Source: a bacterium
GTDB lineage: Bacteria; B130-G9
Length of the DNA: 17,889 bases
Assembly (NCBI GenBank): GCA_035527515.1
Contig: DATLAJ010000182.1
Span: 1-17,889, forward strand
Reading direction: 5' to 3'
The notes beneath the pieces were generated by a model. That model ran no database searches and was not told the DNA's origin. It was given only the letters and a program-made list of their open reading frames with translations. A program made the position numbers and the translations under genes. Shown here in pieces: positions 1-8,378 of this stretch. Numbering within the stretch: position 1 is the stretch's first letter; each line of letters starts with the position of its first letter.

Positions 1-1
1 G

Positions 2-847
2 CCGGAAGACCGGCCCTTGAAATCCGACACGGCGGTGCAGGTCTCAGACAAACTGGTTGGGGCGGTCCTGTCAGAGAACGGTCTCGCCCTGAAATCTCAC
101 GGTCTGAGCTTCGTGGGTGGTCGTTTGGCGGGGGGTAATCTCGACCGGAGCGAGCTTTTGTCCCTTCGCGAGAAAGAGCTGCAGGACTTTCTGAAAGAGA
201 CAGTGTCGGAGCTTGCGACCGGCCCGCGTTTTGACTCTCTACCCACGCCGGAGACGAACGCTGCGGATGTCCGGGCTGAGCTGGACATAGCCCGCAGAAC
301 AGCCACGGAGATAATCAAGCTTCGCTCATTCATCAAGGCGTCGTTGGAGGTTGAGGTCGAGGAGGTTTCAGAGGTAGTTAAGCAACTGAAGTCCTCGATA
401 GTCGAGGGGCTTAGGCCGTCTAGTGCAGGGGATAAGGATGTCAGAGAACTTCAGGCCGTTGTCGCCTCGCTGAGGCGAGATATTGCGAGGCTCGGGAAGC
501 AGGTTCAGGATGAGATGTCCCAAGCCCTCAGGTCAGACATGATAAAGGATTTTCTCTTTGTGATTGACGATCTTTCTCGTATTATGAAGCACGTTAAGAA
601 TGACACCACCCGTGGTCTCTATGAGGGGCTTGAGATGGTTGTCTCAAGGCTGGAAAGGGCGTTTATGGCGCACGACATCCGTCGCATTAAAGCGATAGGT
701 GAGATGTTTGATCCGTCCGTGCATGATTGTGCGGACATAAAGAAAGTGGCTGGCTGCAAGGATGGCGTTGTTTTGGAGGAAGTGTCGTGTGGGTTTACGA
801 TCGGCGATAAGGTGTTGCGGCCGGCAAAAGTTATTGTCTGCGGATAA
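2..847 (+). CDS. grpE: GrpE-like nucleotide exchange factor, 5' end uncertain
   Basis: Likely the cytosolic exchange factor that releases ADP from DnaK. The last ~100 residues carry the GrpE pattern: a 'DFLFVIDDLSRIM' helix, a 'GLYEGLEMVVSRLERAF' segment, then 'GEMFDPSVHDC' and the beta-domain ending 'GFTIGDKVLRPAKVIV'. A long helical stretch (roughly residues 80-175, counted from the TTG at 17) precedes it, as expected for the GrpE dimer coiled coil. The frame is open from the left edge. The first plausible start seen is the TTG at 17, which has no convincing ribosome site, so the true start may lie outside the window. Even from 17 the protein is 276 aa, clearly longer than the usual ~180-200 aa, with an unrecognised N-terminal extension. 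It lies 27 nt upstream of dnaK, which strongly supports the call. No CIRCE operator is visible in the sequence available. Confidence 0.85.
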   Translation, partial: PEDRPLKSDTAVQVSDKLVGAVLSENGLALKSHGLSFVGGRLAGGNLDRSELLSLREKELQDFLKETVSELATGPRFDSLPTPETNAADVRAELDIARRTATEIIKLRSFIKASLEVEVEEVSEVVKQLKSSIVEGLRPSSAGDKDVRELQAVVASLRRDIARLGKQVQDEMSQALRSDMIKDFLFVIDDLSRIMKHVKNDTTRGLYEGLEMVVSRLERAFMAHDIRRIKAIGEMFDPSVHDCADIKKVAGCKDGVVLEEVSCGFTIGDKVLRPAKVIVCG

Positions 848-874
848 TCAAAAACAAGTGAATGGGAGTTCCCC

Positions 875-2653
875 ATGGGGTTCATAGTAGGAATAGACTT
901 AGGCACAACCAACTCGGCGGTAGCCATAATCGACAACGGGTCCCCGCGGATAATCCCAAACAGAGACGGTATGCCAGTTACTCCATCAGTCGTGGGGCTA
1001 TTTGAGGAGAAGGGCAAGACCAGGGTAGTCGTGGGCGAGCAGGCCAAGAGGCAGCTTGTGGTCCACCCAGAACGAACTGTTGCGGAGATCAAGCGTTCAA
1101 TGGGGACAGACTATCGCGTGACCCTTCTGGACCGCGAATACTCGCCTCAGGAGGTCTCTGCTGCGATTTTAAGAAGCCTCAAGGACGACGTTGAGCTGTT
1201 CCTGGGCGAGTCTGTGACCGACGCCGTGATCACCGTTCCGGCCTATTTCCAGGACGCCCAACGGCAGGCAACAAAGGACGCTGGGGAGATAGCTGGGCTT
1301 ACTGTCCGCCGAATAATAAACGAGCCCACGGCCGCCGCGCTCGCCTACGACGTTGACCGGCGCTCCGACCAGATGCTCTTGGTTTACGACCTCGGTGGTG
1401 GGACGTTTGACGTTTCGATAATCGAGGTGAATCCGGGGATAATGGAAGTAATCGCGACGACAGGAGACTCGCATCTCGGGGGGACGGACTTTGACCACCG
1501 GATCGTTGACTGGGTCCTGGCGTGGTTCGAGGAGGAGTATGGGATCGACTTGCGCAAGGACCTTGTTGTGATGCAGCAGCTGAAACAGGTTTGCGAACAG
1601 GCCAAGATAGAGCTTTCATCGAATGCGAAGGCCGTCATCAGTATCCCCGCGATAGCCAGCAAAGGCAAGGAGGTAATAAACCTCTCGAAGGAGATCACCC
1701 GGTTAACGCTCGAGGACCTGATCAAGGATTATTTGGATCGGACGATAGATTTCACCAATCAGGCCTTGGAGGACTCTGAACTTACAAACCAGGAGATAAG
1801 TCAGGTGCTTCTGGTTGGCGGTTCGACCAAGATTCCGCTTGTCAGGCAAATGATCAGAAGCCGGATGAAGAAAGAGCCCTCGACGAACATTGATCCTGAC
1901 GAGTGCGTGGCTTTGGGCGCGGCAGTTCAGGCGGGGCTAATCACGGGCCAGATCAAGGAGCTGGTGCTCTCCGACATCCTTTCTCATTCGCTCGGGACAG
2001 AGACGATCGGCGACACATTCGACATGCTTATCTCGAAGCACTCGTTCATCCCAACCAGCGTGAGCCAGGATTACACGACCGTGGTGGAGAATCAGCCGAG
2101 AGTTAGGATCAACGTCGTGGAGGGCGAGAGCCAAGTGGCCTCTGAGGACATCAGGCTCGGCACGTTCATCCTCGATGGCATTCCTCCTGGCCCGCCCGGC
2201 TCGCAGACGATTCGCGTGAAGTTCGACATCGACAATAACGGGATACTAACTGTAACCGCAACTAACCTTGAGACAGGCAAGGGTAACCAGATCACCATCG
2301 AGGCGTCCAAGACCAGGCTCTCGGACGAGGAGATCGTTCGGGCCAAGGACAACTTGGAAGAGCTGGCCGAGGAGGCAAGTTCCCGTAAGGAAGCCCTGCC
2401 GGACACTTACCGGGAGGCCATGGCGCTCATCACGCGGGCAGAGGGGATGGAGTTCAGAGTAACCGAGATGGAGGTCAAGAAGCTTCGCGAGCTCATACAT
2501 GAAATTGAGATCGCAATGAGCCTCAACAAGTCAGACGATGTGCTCGAGAGAAGCGACGAGCTGTCGGAGCTGCTCTTCGACCTTGAGGACGCCTACGGGC
2601 ACGTTGATGAGTCGGAGGACGAGGCCACCGACGAGGGTGAGCTAGCCGATTGA
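875..2653 (+). CDS. dnaK: Hsp70 chaperone DnaK
   Basis: ATP-dependent cytosolic chaperone working with GrpE and a J-protein. All three Hsp70 signatures are present: 'GIDLGTTNSAV' near residue 6, 'VYDLGGGTFDVSII' near 170 and 'VLLVGGSTKIPLV' near 311. The 'INEPTAAALAYD' segment of the ATPase domain is also present. The substrate-binding domain follows, with 'SHSLGTETIGDTFDMLI', 'FDIDNNGILTVTA' and a helical lid, ending in an acidic tail. At 592 aa it is somewhat shorter than typical DnaK (~610-640 aa), mainly in the lid and tail. The ATG start is preceded by GGGAG about 6 nt upstream. It forms a pair with the grpE-like gene. No dnaJ follows within the window; a zinc-ribbon/TPR gene begins 66 nt downstream instead. 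A paralogue beside a canonical dnaK elsewhere in the genome cannot be excluded. Confidence 0.97.
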   Translation: MGFIVGIDLGTTNSAVAIIDNGSPRIIPNRDGMPVTPSVVGLFEEKGKTRVVVGEQAKRQLVVHPERTVAEIKRSMGTDYRVTLLDREYSPQEVSAAILRSLKDDVELFLGESVTDAVITVPAYFQDAQRQATKDAGEIAGLTVRRIINEPTAAALAYDVDRRSDQMLLVYDLGGGTFDVSIIEVNPGIMEVIATTGDSHLGGTDFDHRIVDWVLAWFEEEYGIDLRKDLVVMQQLKQVCEQAKIELSSNAKAVISIPAIASKGKEVINLSKEITRLTLEDLIKDYLDRTIDFTNQALEDSELTNQEISQVLLVGGSTKIPLVRQMIRSRMKKEPSTNIDPDECVALGAAVQAGLITGQIKELVLSDILSHSLGTETIGDTFDMLISKHSFIPTSVSQDYTTVVENQPRVRINVVEGESQVASEDIRLGTFILDGIPPGPPGSQTIRVKFDIDNNGILTVTATNLETGKGNQITIEASKTRLSDEEIVRAKDNLEELAEEASSRKEALPDTYREAMALITRAEGMEFRVTEMEVKKLRELIHEIEIAMSLNKSDDVLERSDELSELLFDLEDAYGHVDESEDEATDEGELAD

Positions 2654-2719
2654 TGCCTCGGTCTTGTGCTGCAACCCGACTGCACGGTTACATCATTGTG
2701 CAATTGATAATAGGCCCGA

Positions 2720-3283
2720 ATGCGCTGCCCTAACTGCAAACGGGAACTCGACACGGCGCCTCGTGTGTGTCCGCACTGCGCCATGGATATTAGGATCGCC
2801 AAGTCCCTTCTTGGCAGCTATGCCGACCATCTAGCAAACGGCATCAATGCAATTCTGAGGCAAGACCTTGACCATGCCGAGACCAGCCTGCGCAAGGCGA
2901 TCAGGCTTGTGGACGGGATTGCCGACGCCCACTTCTTCCTCGGCATCACGCTCGGACTGTCCCACCGCCTCGACGAGGCGATCGGAGAGTTCAAAATGGT
3001 CCCCAAAGAGCACAGATTGGGAAACGAATCTCGCCGCATAATGGACAAGATGACGGCATTGCTTAGACTTCCTGCGGAGCTCGGCCTGCCCGACGAGAGG
3101 GATAGGAAGGCAGCGGCCGTTCAGCTGGAGCGGATGTCCGACTGCATCGAGAGAATGTCTCATCTCAAGCAGGAGCTCTCGCTCAGGATGCTCTCCTCGC
3201 AAGACGCCCGGTTTGCTCACCTGGCATCGCTTGCGGACAGACTGGCCAACCTCAGAAAGAAGTCCCGGTTGACCCATGCCTGA
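2720..3283 (+). CDS. Small zinc-ribbon plus TPR-like protein, unknown function
   Basis: A 187-aa soluble protein. The N-terminus has two CxxC knuckles (C3/C6 and C17/C20), a classic zinc ribbon. Residues ~35-100 look like two TPR-type helical hairpins: 'AILRQDLDHAETSLRKAI' followed by 'AHFFLGITLGLSHRLDEAI'. The rest is charged and helical, with no signal peptide or membrane segment. Its last 8 nt overlap the start of the histidine kinase gene, so the two are probably translationally coupled. That context suggests an accessory or scaffold role for the kinase or the upstream chaperone pair, but this is inference. I do not recognise a named family. Function is unknown; confidence that it is a real gene is high. 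Confidence 0.85.
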   Translation: MRCPNCKRELDTAPRVCPHCAMDIRIAKSLLGSYADHLANGINAILRQDLDHAETSLRKAIRLVDGIADAHFFLGITLGLSHRLDEAIGEFKMVPKEHRLGNESRRIMDKMTALLRLPAELGLPDERDRKAAAVQLERMSDCIERMSHLKQELSLRMLSSQDARFAHLASLADRLANLRKKSRLTHA

Positions 3284-4547
3284 CGGTCCCTCCAAAAAGC
3301 CCCAAACGGAAGGCATAGACCTTCTCACCAAAGCATTTGACTCGTTCAGCAACGCCTCGGATTCCATGAAACGAGCCTACGAGTCGCTTCAGCAACAGGT
3401 TAGGGAGCTCAACCTCGAGGTCAAGCTCAAGAACGCCCAGCTCAAGGAAAATCTCGCCGAGCTCGAATCTGTCAAGAACTACCTCAACAACGTGCTTCAG
3501 AGCATCCAAAACGGCGTGGTGTCGGTTGACCTCGAGGGAAGGATCACGACGTTCAATAAAGCTGCCTCTACTATCTTGGGCCTTTCGCCAAGCGAGGCTG
3601 TCAGACTTCGATACTGGGAGCTGTTTGGGGACGATTTCGACCTAAACGACTCAGATGGCAAGGTGTGCGAGTTAAAATCTCGGTCTGGAGACGAACTCTC
3701 TCTATCCTTCAATGTCTCGCCCATGACCGAGCTCGATGGCAGGCCAGTCGGCCAAGTCATCTCGTTTTCGGATGTTACGCGCCTCAAGGAGCTCGAGAGC
3801 CAGCTGCGAAGGAACGCCAGACTCGCCGCCATGGGCGAGATGGCCGCGAACCTGGCTCACGAGATACGTAATCCGCTTGGGAGCATCAAGCTGTTCGCAT
3901 CAATCCTAGAGCGCAACCTTGAGAATAGTGGTAGCGATAAGGACCTGGCCACTCACATCATGGAGACAGTCGATACTCTCGACGCCTCGATCACGAACAT
4001 GCTGATATACGCTCGCTCGCCGGAGGCAGATTTCGCAAAGGTGCACATCGACGATGTTCTCCGGGAGGCCATAGAGTCTGCCACCTATGCGATCAACCAG
4101 AGCAACATCGAGGTCGCAACTGATCTTTTGGCCGGGGACATAGAGGTAATGGGTGACCCGAGGTTTTTGAAGCAGGCCTTTTCTAATATCATCTTGAACG
4201 GGGCGCAGGCGATGTTGGAGGGGGGTCGTCTGAGCGTGTCAACGCATCTGACAGAGTCAGGCTGCTTTGCTGGGTATGGACACACGATACTATCCTCGAA
4301 GAAGCCGTGCAGCAGCTATGTGGCTGTATCGATAGTTGACAGTGGCAAGGGTCTCATGGACAGTGAGATACTCAGGATATTCGAGCCTTTTTTCAGCACG
4401 AAGATAATGGGCACCGGGTTGGGGCTCTCCATAGTCAAGCGCGTAGTGCAGAGACACGATGGATGCCTATTCGTCAAGGAATCGCCTGAAGGAGGGCTGG
4501 AGTTTACCATAGCGCTGCCTCTGCCGCACCAGGACGGCCTACATTAG
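3276..4547 (+). CDS. Soluble PAS-domain sensor histidine kinase (NtrB/FlgS-type)
   Basis: Cytoplasmic sensor kinase, 423 aa, predicted to phosphorylate the NtrC-type regulator encoded 9 nt downstream. Order: a helical, coiled-coil-prone N-terminus (~15-70), a PAS domain (~70-175, 'LQSIQNGVVSVDLEGRITTFN'-like start at ~70), a HisKA dimerisation domain with phospho-acceptor H195 in 'LAHEIRNPLGS', then a HATPase domain. The ATPase domain has an N-box ('NIILNGAQAM', N308), a G1 box ('VDSGKGL', D355) and a G2 box ('GTGLGLSIV', ~380-388). I see no transmembrane segment or signal peptide, so it senses an internal signal, probably through PAS. The start at 3276 overlaps the previous stop by 8 nt, and coupling explains the weak ribosome site. 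The architecture matches NtrB and the flagellar kinase FlgS; sequence alone does not separate these. Confidence 0.93.
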   Translation: MPDGPSKKPQTEGIDLLTKAFDSFSNASDSMKRAYESLQQQVRELNLEVKLKNAQLKENLAELESVKNYLNNVLQSIQNGVVSVDLEGRITTFNKAASTILGLSPSEAVRLRYWELFGDDFDLNDSDGKVCELKSRSGDELSLSFNVSPMTELDGRPVGQVISFSDVTRLKELESQLRRNARLAAMGEMAANLAHEIRNPLGSIKLFASILERNLENSGSDKDLATHIMETVDTLDASITNMLIYARSPEADFAKVHIDDVLREAIESATYAINQSNIEVATDLLAGDIEVMGDPRFLKQAFSNIILNGAQAMLEGGRLSVSTHLTESGCFAGYGHTILSSKKPCSSYVAVSIVDSGKGLMDSEILRIFEPFFSTKIMGTGLGLSIVKRVVQRHDGCLFVKESPEGGLEFTIALPLPHQDGLH

Positions 4548-4556
4548 AGAGCCACC

Positions 4557-5987
4557 ATGCCGCCGAAAATCCTTGTCGCAGACGATGAACCGCAGATGAG
4601 AAGCGCACTTCGCGCTGCGCTGGAGAAGTCCGGATACGACACGACACTGGTCTCGGACGGTCGCAAGGCGCTTGAGGAGGCCGAAAAGCGCGTCTATGAC
4701 ATGATCATAACCGACATGAAGATGCCAGGGCTGGACGGCCTGGCGCTGCTCGAGCGAATTCGGCGGGACAATCTCGCCCCAAATGTAGTCCTCATCACCG
4801 CCTACGGAACGATCGACGCAGCGGTATCCGCGATGAAGATGGGGGCCCTGGACTTCCTTCGCAAACCATTCGCGATGGCCGATCTCGAGACGGTGCTCTC
4901 AAGGGCGTTCGAGGAGCCTTTTGCCGATGGGACCGCTGAGACACATCAGGTATTCGCTTCCCGTCAGCAGGACTTCCGCGAGATCGTAACGAGCAATCCG
5001 ACGTTCAAGGAGATTCTGTATCTTGCAAAACGAATCGCCCTCAGCGAGCTGACCGTCCTCGTAACCGGCGAGTCCGGAACGGGAAAAGAGCTCGTGGCGA
5101 GACTGATTCATCAGGAGAGTCGCAGGGCTCGGAATCCTTTTGTCGCCATCAATTGCGCCGCTGTCCCTGACAATTTGCTTGAGAGTGAGCTGTTCGGGTA
5201 TGAGAAGGGCGCGTTCACGGGGGCCAACTCGTCTAGGCAGGGCAAGTTCGAGCTGGCGACCGGCGGCACGCTTCTTCTAGATGAGATCGGCGAGATGCCG
5301 CTCACTTTGCAGGCGAAGCTTCTGAGAGTGCTCCAGGAGCGGGAGGTTGACCGCGTTGGCGGCCGTTTCCCCATTCCAATCGATACAAGGGTGATAGTAA
5401 CAACCAACTGCAACTTGGTAGAAAGGGTCGAGGAGGGCAGATTCCGCGAGGACCTGTTCTACCGGATTAACGTCATCCCGCTCGAGCTTCTTTCCCTTCG
5501 GGAACGCAAAGAGGACATAGTTACGCTCTCACACTACTTCTGCGAGATGTATTGCCGGGAGATCGGCAAGCCAACCAAGTATCTCTCAGAGGAGGCGGCG
5601 GCCTTCGTGTTCGATTATGATTGGCCCGGCAATGTCCGGGAATTGGAGAACGCTATCCAGAGGGGTGTTGTCCTTTCTACGACCGATCGCATCGAGATAT
5701 ACGACCTCATCTGGGACGCGAGGAGAAAGCGAATACCCATGGTCAATACTCGCGGTGCTGAAGAGGCTTCACCCAAACGGAAGGTCGAAGTCGAAGTCGG
5801 CACCTCGCTAGCCGAGACGGAGAAGAAACTGATACTCGCGACGCTCGAGCAGACGAACGGTAAAAAAGCACAGGCGGCCGAAATACTGGGCGTAACGGTG
5901 CGAACGCTTCGCAATAAACTGAACCTTTACAGGAAAGAAGAAGACCCGAAGGACAGGAAAAATGAGTCGCAAGAAGCCCGCACATAA
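4557..5987 (+). CDS. NtrC-family sigma-54-dependent response regulator
   Basis: Transcription activator that remodels sigma-54 RNA polymerase. A receiver domain (~4-120) has an acidic 'VADDEP' pocket and phospho-acceptor D53 in 'ITDMKMPG'. The AAA+ domain (~145-375) has Walker A 'GESGTGKE' with K177, the sigma-54 contact loop 'GAFTGA' at 218-223, Walker B 'LLLDEIGEM' with D242/E243, and 'WPGNVRELENA'. A Fis-type helix-turn-helix closes the protein (~420-465, 'NGKKAQAAEILGVTVRTLRN'). All key residues for phosphorylation, ATP hydrolysis and sigma-54 engagement are intact. It lies directly after the cognate kinase gene and overlaps the DUF115 gene by 26 nt. NtrC, ZraR, FlgR and FleR share this layout, so no gene symbol is given. 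The Maf-like neighbour slightly favours a motility regulator. Confidence 0.96.
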   Translation: MPPKILVADDEPQMRSALRAALEKSGYDTTLVSDGRKALEEAEKRVYDMIITDMKMPGLDGLALLERIRRDNLAPNVVLITAYGTIDAAVSAMKMGALDFLRKPFAMADLETVLSRAFEEPFADGTAETHQVFASRQQDFREIVTSNPTFKEILYLAKRIALSELTVLVTGESGTGKELVARLIHQESRRARNPFVAINCAAVPDNLLESELFGYEKGAFTGANSSRQGKFELATGGTLLLDEIGEMPLTLQAKLLRVLQEREVDRVGGRFPIPIDTRVIVTTNCNLVERVEEGRFREDLFYRINVIPLELLSLRERKEDIVTLSHYFCEMYCREIGKPTKYLSEEAAAFVFDYDWPGNVRELENAIQRGVVLSTTDRIEIYDLIWDARRKRIPMVNTRGAEEASPKRKVEVEVGTSLAETEKKLILATLEQTNGKKAQAAEILGVTVRTLRNKLNLYRKEEDPKDRKNESQEART

Positions 5988-7914
5988 ATCGGACGCAGAG
6001 CGCCGAAAAGAATCAGCCCAACAGAAGGCCAAGAGAATCATCGCCTCGCAAGCGCGCCCCCGCGATCTGGTCAAAAAAACGGGGCCGGACGGGGCAGGTC
6101 AGACGCCCAGCTCGATCTTCGCTCAGAACATGGAGCGCGTCCGGCGCAGCCGCGAGTGGCTTTTTGACCGCCTTTCCGAAACGCCTCAGACGCTCAGCCT
6201 CAACGTCCGCCAAACCGAAAGCGGGAGGCCAACGCTCGCTGTTACCACTAAAGACGGAGAAGTGACGCTGCTGCACTCCGAGCATGACCCACTGGCTGAG
6301 GCCATAAAGCATGTCTCCACGGTCAAGCTCGAGGAGGCGGAGTATCTCATTATCCTCGGCTTCGGGCTTGGCTACCACGTCCTTGAAGCCATGAGGCGCG
6401 TCCCACCTAACTGCAAGGTCTTCATCATCGAGCAGAGCGCCGACATCTTCCGGGCTGCGATGCACGTTTTCGACCTGGGGGCTGTCATCTCGCCGCCGGA
6501 TGTCAAGATATTCGTTGGAACTGATCTTCACGAGATCATGCCAGCCCTTCAGGATGACTTTAAGACATTCAAATACCACAACATAAAAATCGTCATCCAT
6601 CCCCCATCTGCCGCTCTATTCCCAACCTACAAGCAGGTCCTAGACAACTTGAACAGGGTCCTCAGAATCGTCCAGATCAACGTCAACACCGTGCGGTTCT
6701 TCTCCCGGCTGTGGCTTAAGCACAATCTGCTTAACCTGCCCAAGATCGTCAGAAGCCCAGGCGTCAAAAGCCTGCTCAACCAGTTCCCCGGCAAGCCAGC
6801 CATTCTTGTCTCAGCGGGCCCGTCACTGGACAAGAACATCGACCGGCTGCGTAAGGCCGTGGGCAAAGCTATCATCCTCTCCGCCGATACATGCCTCCGG
6901 CCGCTCCTCGCACATGGCATAAGGCCGAACTTCGTCCAGGCCATCGACGCACAGCCCATCACCTATCGCCATTTCTCGGGCCTCGACCTCTCGGACATCT
7001 GCCTGGTCGGCGTTACGAGGCTGCCGCCACAGGTCATCGAGCTCTTCTCCGATCACATCTTCCTCGGCAACGACCTGAACAACAAGGTCTGGGAATCGAT
7101 TGAGCCTTATTTCGAGCGCCTCGGCACCTTGGGCTCTGGGTCCACGGTCGCGGTGTTAGGTTTTGACCTTGCGAGAATGATGGGCTGCGACCCCATAATC
7201 TTCGTCGGGCAGGATTTCTCCTACGCATACGGTCGCGCATACGCCCAGGGCACGATGGTCTCAAACGACATGCTCTCTGAGCTCTCGACTTTCAACACCC
7301 TGGACACGCTGACTGAAGCGGAAAAGGCCAAACAGCAGATCATCAGGACGAGCGACATAACTGGCAACGAGCCGCTCTTGGATATGCACGGCCGACCCAC
7401 GGAGATGTCTGACGGGATGCAGGGCTGGCTCACGTGGTTCACGCTGGAGATCAAGCGCACCAAGGCCAAGTGCATCAACGCCTCGGAGGCGGGCATCTTG
7501 ACGGACGGCGTGGAGATCATGCCGCTCGATGAGGCAATAATGAGGTACTGCACCGAACCTGTCGATGTTACCAAGAGCATGGCTCCGAAGCTCGGCAGAA
7601 GGGGGAAACAGGAGCTTAAGACCGTCGCCAAAAAACTCGCCTCAATTGGGCGGGAGCTCGAGAAAGTGCTCACTGAGGCCGAGTCGCTCGCTCCGGACGG
7701 GGCTGCCGGCGATAAGGAGGTTAAACGCCTTCTTGGGCTGCGCGCCGAGGGCCAGGTCTGTGAACCCGTAGCACCGCTCATCGACTGGCACAAGCAGCGT
7801 AATCGCAGCAAGGCGGGCGATGACAGGCTCAAGTCCGAGTCGCAGGCAATGGCTTTTGCCTGCCGGTTCGCTATCGAGCAGCTGAAGCAATCCGAGGCTC
7901 TGCTCAGCGTTTGA
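5962..7914 (+). CDS. DUF115 / Maf-like protein (motility accessory factor family)
   Basis: A 650-aa soluble protein. It shows the hallmarks of the DUF115 family (6-hydroxymethylpterin pyrophosphokinase MptE-like), which includes Campylobacter and Helicobacter Maf proteins involved in flagellin glycosylation and phase variation. Seen here: 'ILGFGLGYHVLEAMRR' (~130-145), 'SAGPSLDKNIDRLR' starting at residue 284, 'ADTCLRPLLAHGIRPNF' soon after, and 'GCDPIIFVGQDFSYAYG' around 412-428. The first ~50 residues are very basic and low-complexity. The ATG at 5962 is preceded by an AAGGACAGGAAAA stretch. It overlaps the regulator gene by 26 nt, so it is probably co-transcribed with the two-component genes. 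A role in modifying flagellin or another surface protein is a family-based inference; the enzymatic activity cannot be read from the sequence. Confidence 0.85.
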   Translation: MSRKKPAHKSDAERRKESAQQKAKRIIASQARPRDLVKKTGPDGAGQTPSSIFAQNMERVRRSREWLFDRLSETPQTLSLNVRQTESGRPTLAVTTKDGEVTLLHSEHDPLAEAIKHVSTVKLEEAEYLIILGFGLGYHVLEAMRRVPPNCKVFIIEQSADIFRAAMHVFDLGAVISPPDVKIFVGTDLHEIMPALQDDFKTFKYHNIKIVIHPPSAALFPTYKQVLDNLNRVLRIVQINVNTVRFFSRLWLKHNLLNLPKIVRSPGVKSLLNQFPGKPAILVSAGPSLDKNIDRLRKAVGKAIILSADTCLRPLLAHGIRPNFVQAIDAQPITYRHFSGLDLSDICLVGVTRLPPQVIELFSDHIFLGNDLNNKVWESIEPYFERLGTLGSGSTVAVLGFDLARMMGCDPIIFVGQDFSYAYGRAYAQGTMVSNDMLSELSTFNTLDTLTEAEKAKQQIIRTSDITGNEPLLDMHGRPTEMSDGMQGWLTWFTLEIKRTKAKCINASEAGILTDGVEIMPLDEAIMRYCTEPVDVTKSMAPKLGRRGKQELKTVAKKLASIGRELEKVLTEAESLAPDGAAGDKEVKRLLGLRAEGQVCEPVAPLIDWHKQRNRSKAGDDRLKSESQAMAFACRFAIEQLKQSEALLSV

Positions 7915-8003
7915 GGCCCGGCATTTATCTAAAGATCACGCAGATTGTAGAGGCTGTCCAATAAGTCGGTTTCTACGGGGATGACGCAGCGGGGTATGCC
8001 ACA

Positions 8004-8067
8004 TGTAGGGGCAGGCCTTGTGTCTGCCCGAATATATAGATGGGCGGAGACAAGCCCCGCCCCTACA
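8004..8067. repeat. Imperfect 27-bp inverted repeat, REP/MITE-like
   Basis: The arms at 8004-8030 and 8041-8067 are reverse complements at 22 of 27 positions, around a 10-nt AT-rich centre (8031-8040). The outer ends read TGTAGGGGC and GCCCCTACA. Transcribed in either direction it would form a strong GC-rich hairpin. There is no run of T after it, so it is not a standard terminator. The layout suits a dispersed palindromic element (REP-like or MITE-like). No second copy is present in the window, so its dispersal is inferred. Confidence 0.8.
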
Positions 8068-8203
8068 CAGCCTCGGTGGTCGGAAGGCGGTCGCTGGATC
8101 AAGCTGTCACGAACGCCCCGATAATCAGATTGATGGTGATTGACCTCGCATGGACCAGGACAGCCAGAAAGGCCGTCCCACACCCGGTCTAACGAAAGCG
8201 GCG

Positions 8204-8279
8204 TCGCCTCAATCCAATCTTCGTGGACCTCGACTGCCAACGCCCGCACGAGCCGCAGGCAGCTCTCGGCATTCGGCAT
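8204..8279 (-). pseudogene. IS256/Mutator-type transposase C-terminal remnant (copy 1)
   Basis: On the - strand this reads 'PNAESCLRLVRALAVEV' then 'HEDWIEA', the typical C-terminal motif of IS256-family (Mutator) transposases. No catalytic domain is present. After DWIEA the sequence diverges into an unrelated frame, and upstream the conserved EIRRRTR block appears shortened to 'STEIDNIRM'. It is therefore a short, internally deleted scrap. Positions 8204-8276 match 13522-13594 at 67 of 73 positions without gaps, and both copies point the same way. A - strand frame continuing to 7929 is chance read-through. Confidence 0.75.
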
Positions 8280-8378
8280 CCTTATGTTGTCGATCTCGGT
8301 TGACCGTCATTTGGCGAATGAGGAACTTCTGATATGTTGATTTGTTTCTCTACTTAAATGAAGGGGCAGTCATTGCAG

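Noticed and set aside
2654-2719. Sigma-54 or sigma-70 promoter before the zinc-ribbon gene
   Set aside because: A GATAAT-like hexamer is present at 2706-2711, but no -35 lies at proper spacing. An eye scan found no convincing TGGCAC-N5-TTGC site anywhere in the window.
6013-6600. 195-aa open frame on the - strand
   Set aside because: It lies wholly inside the well-supported DUF115 gene on the + strand and shows no recognisable motif; it is an antisense shadow in GC-rich DNA.
7221-7832. 203-aa open frame on the - strand
   Set aside because: Antisense to the DUF115 coding region, serine-rich low-information translation and no ribosome site context.
8151-8172. Third short echo of the transposase-tail motif
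   Set aside because: About 19 nt resemble 13542 onward with a couple of mismatches and then an indel; too short to separate from chance.
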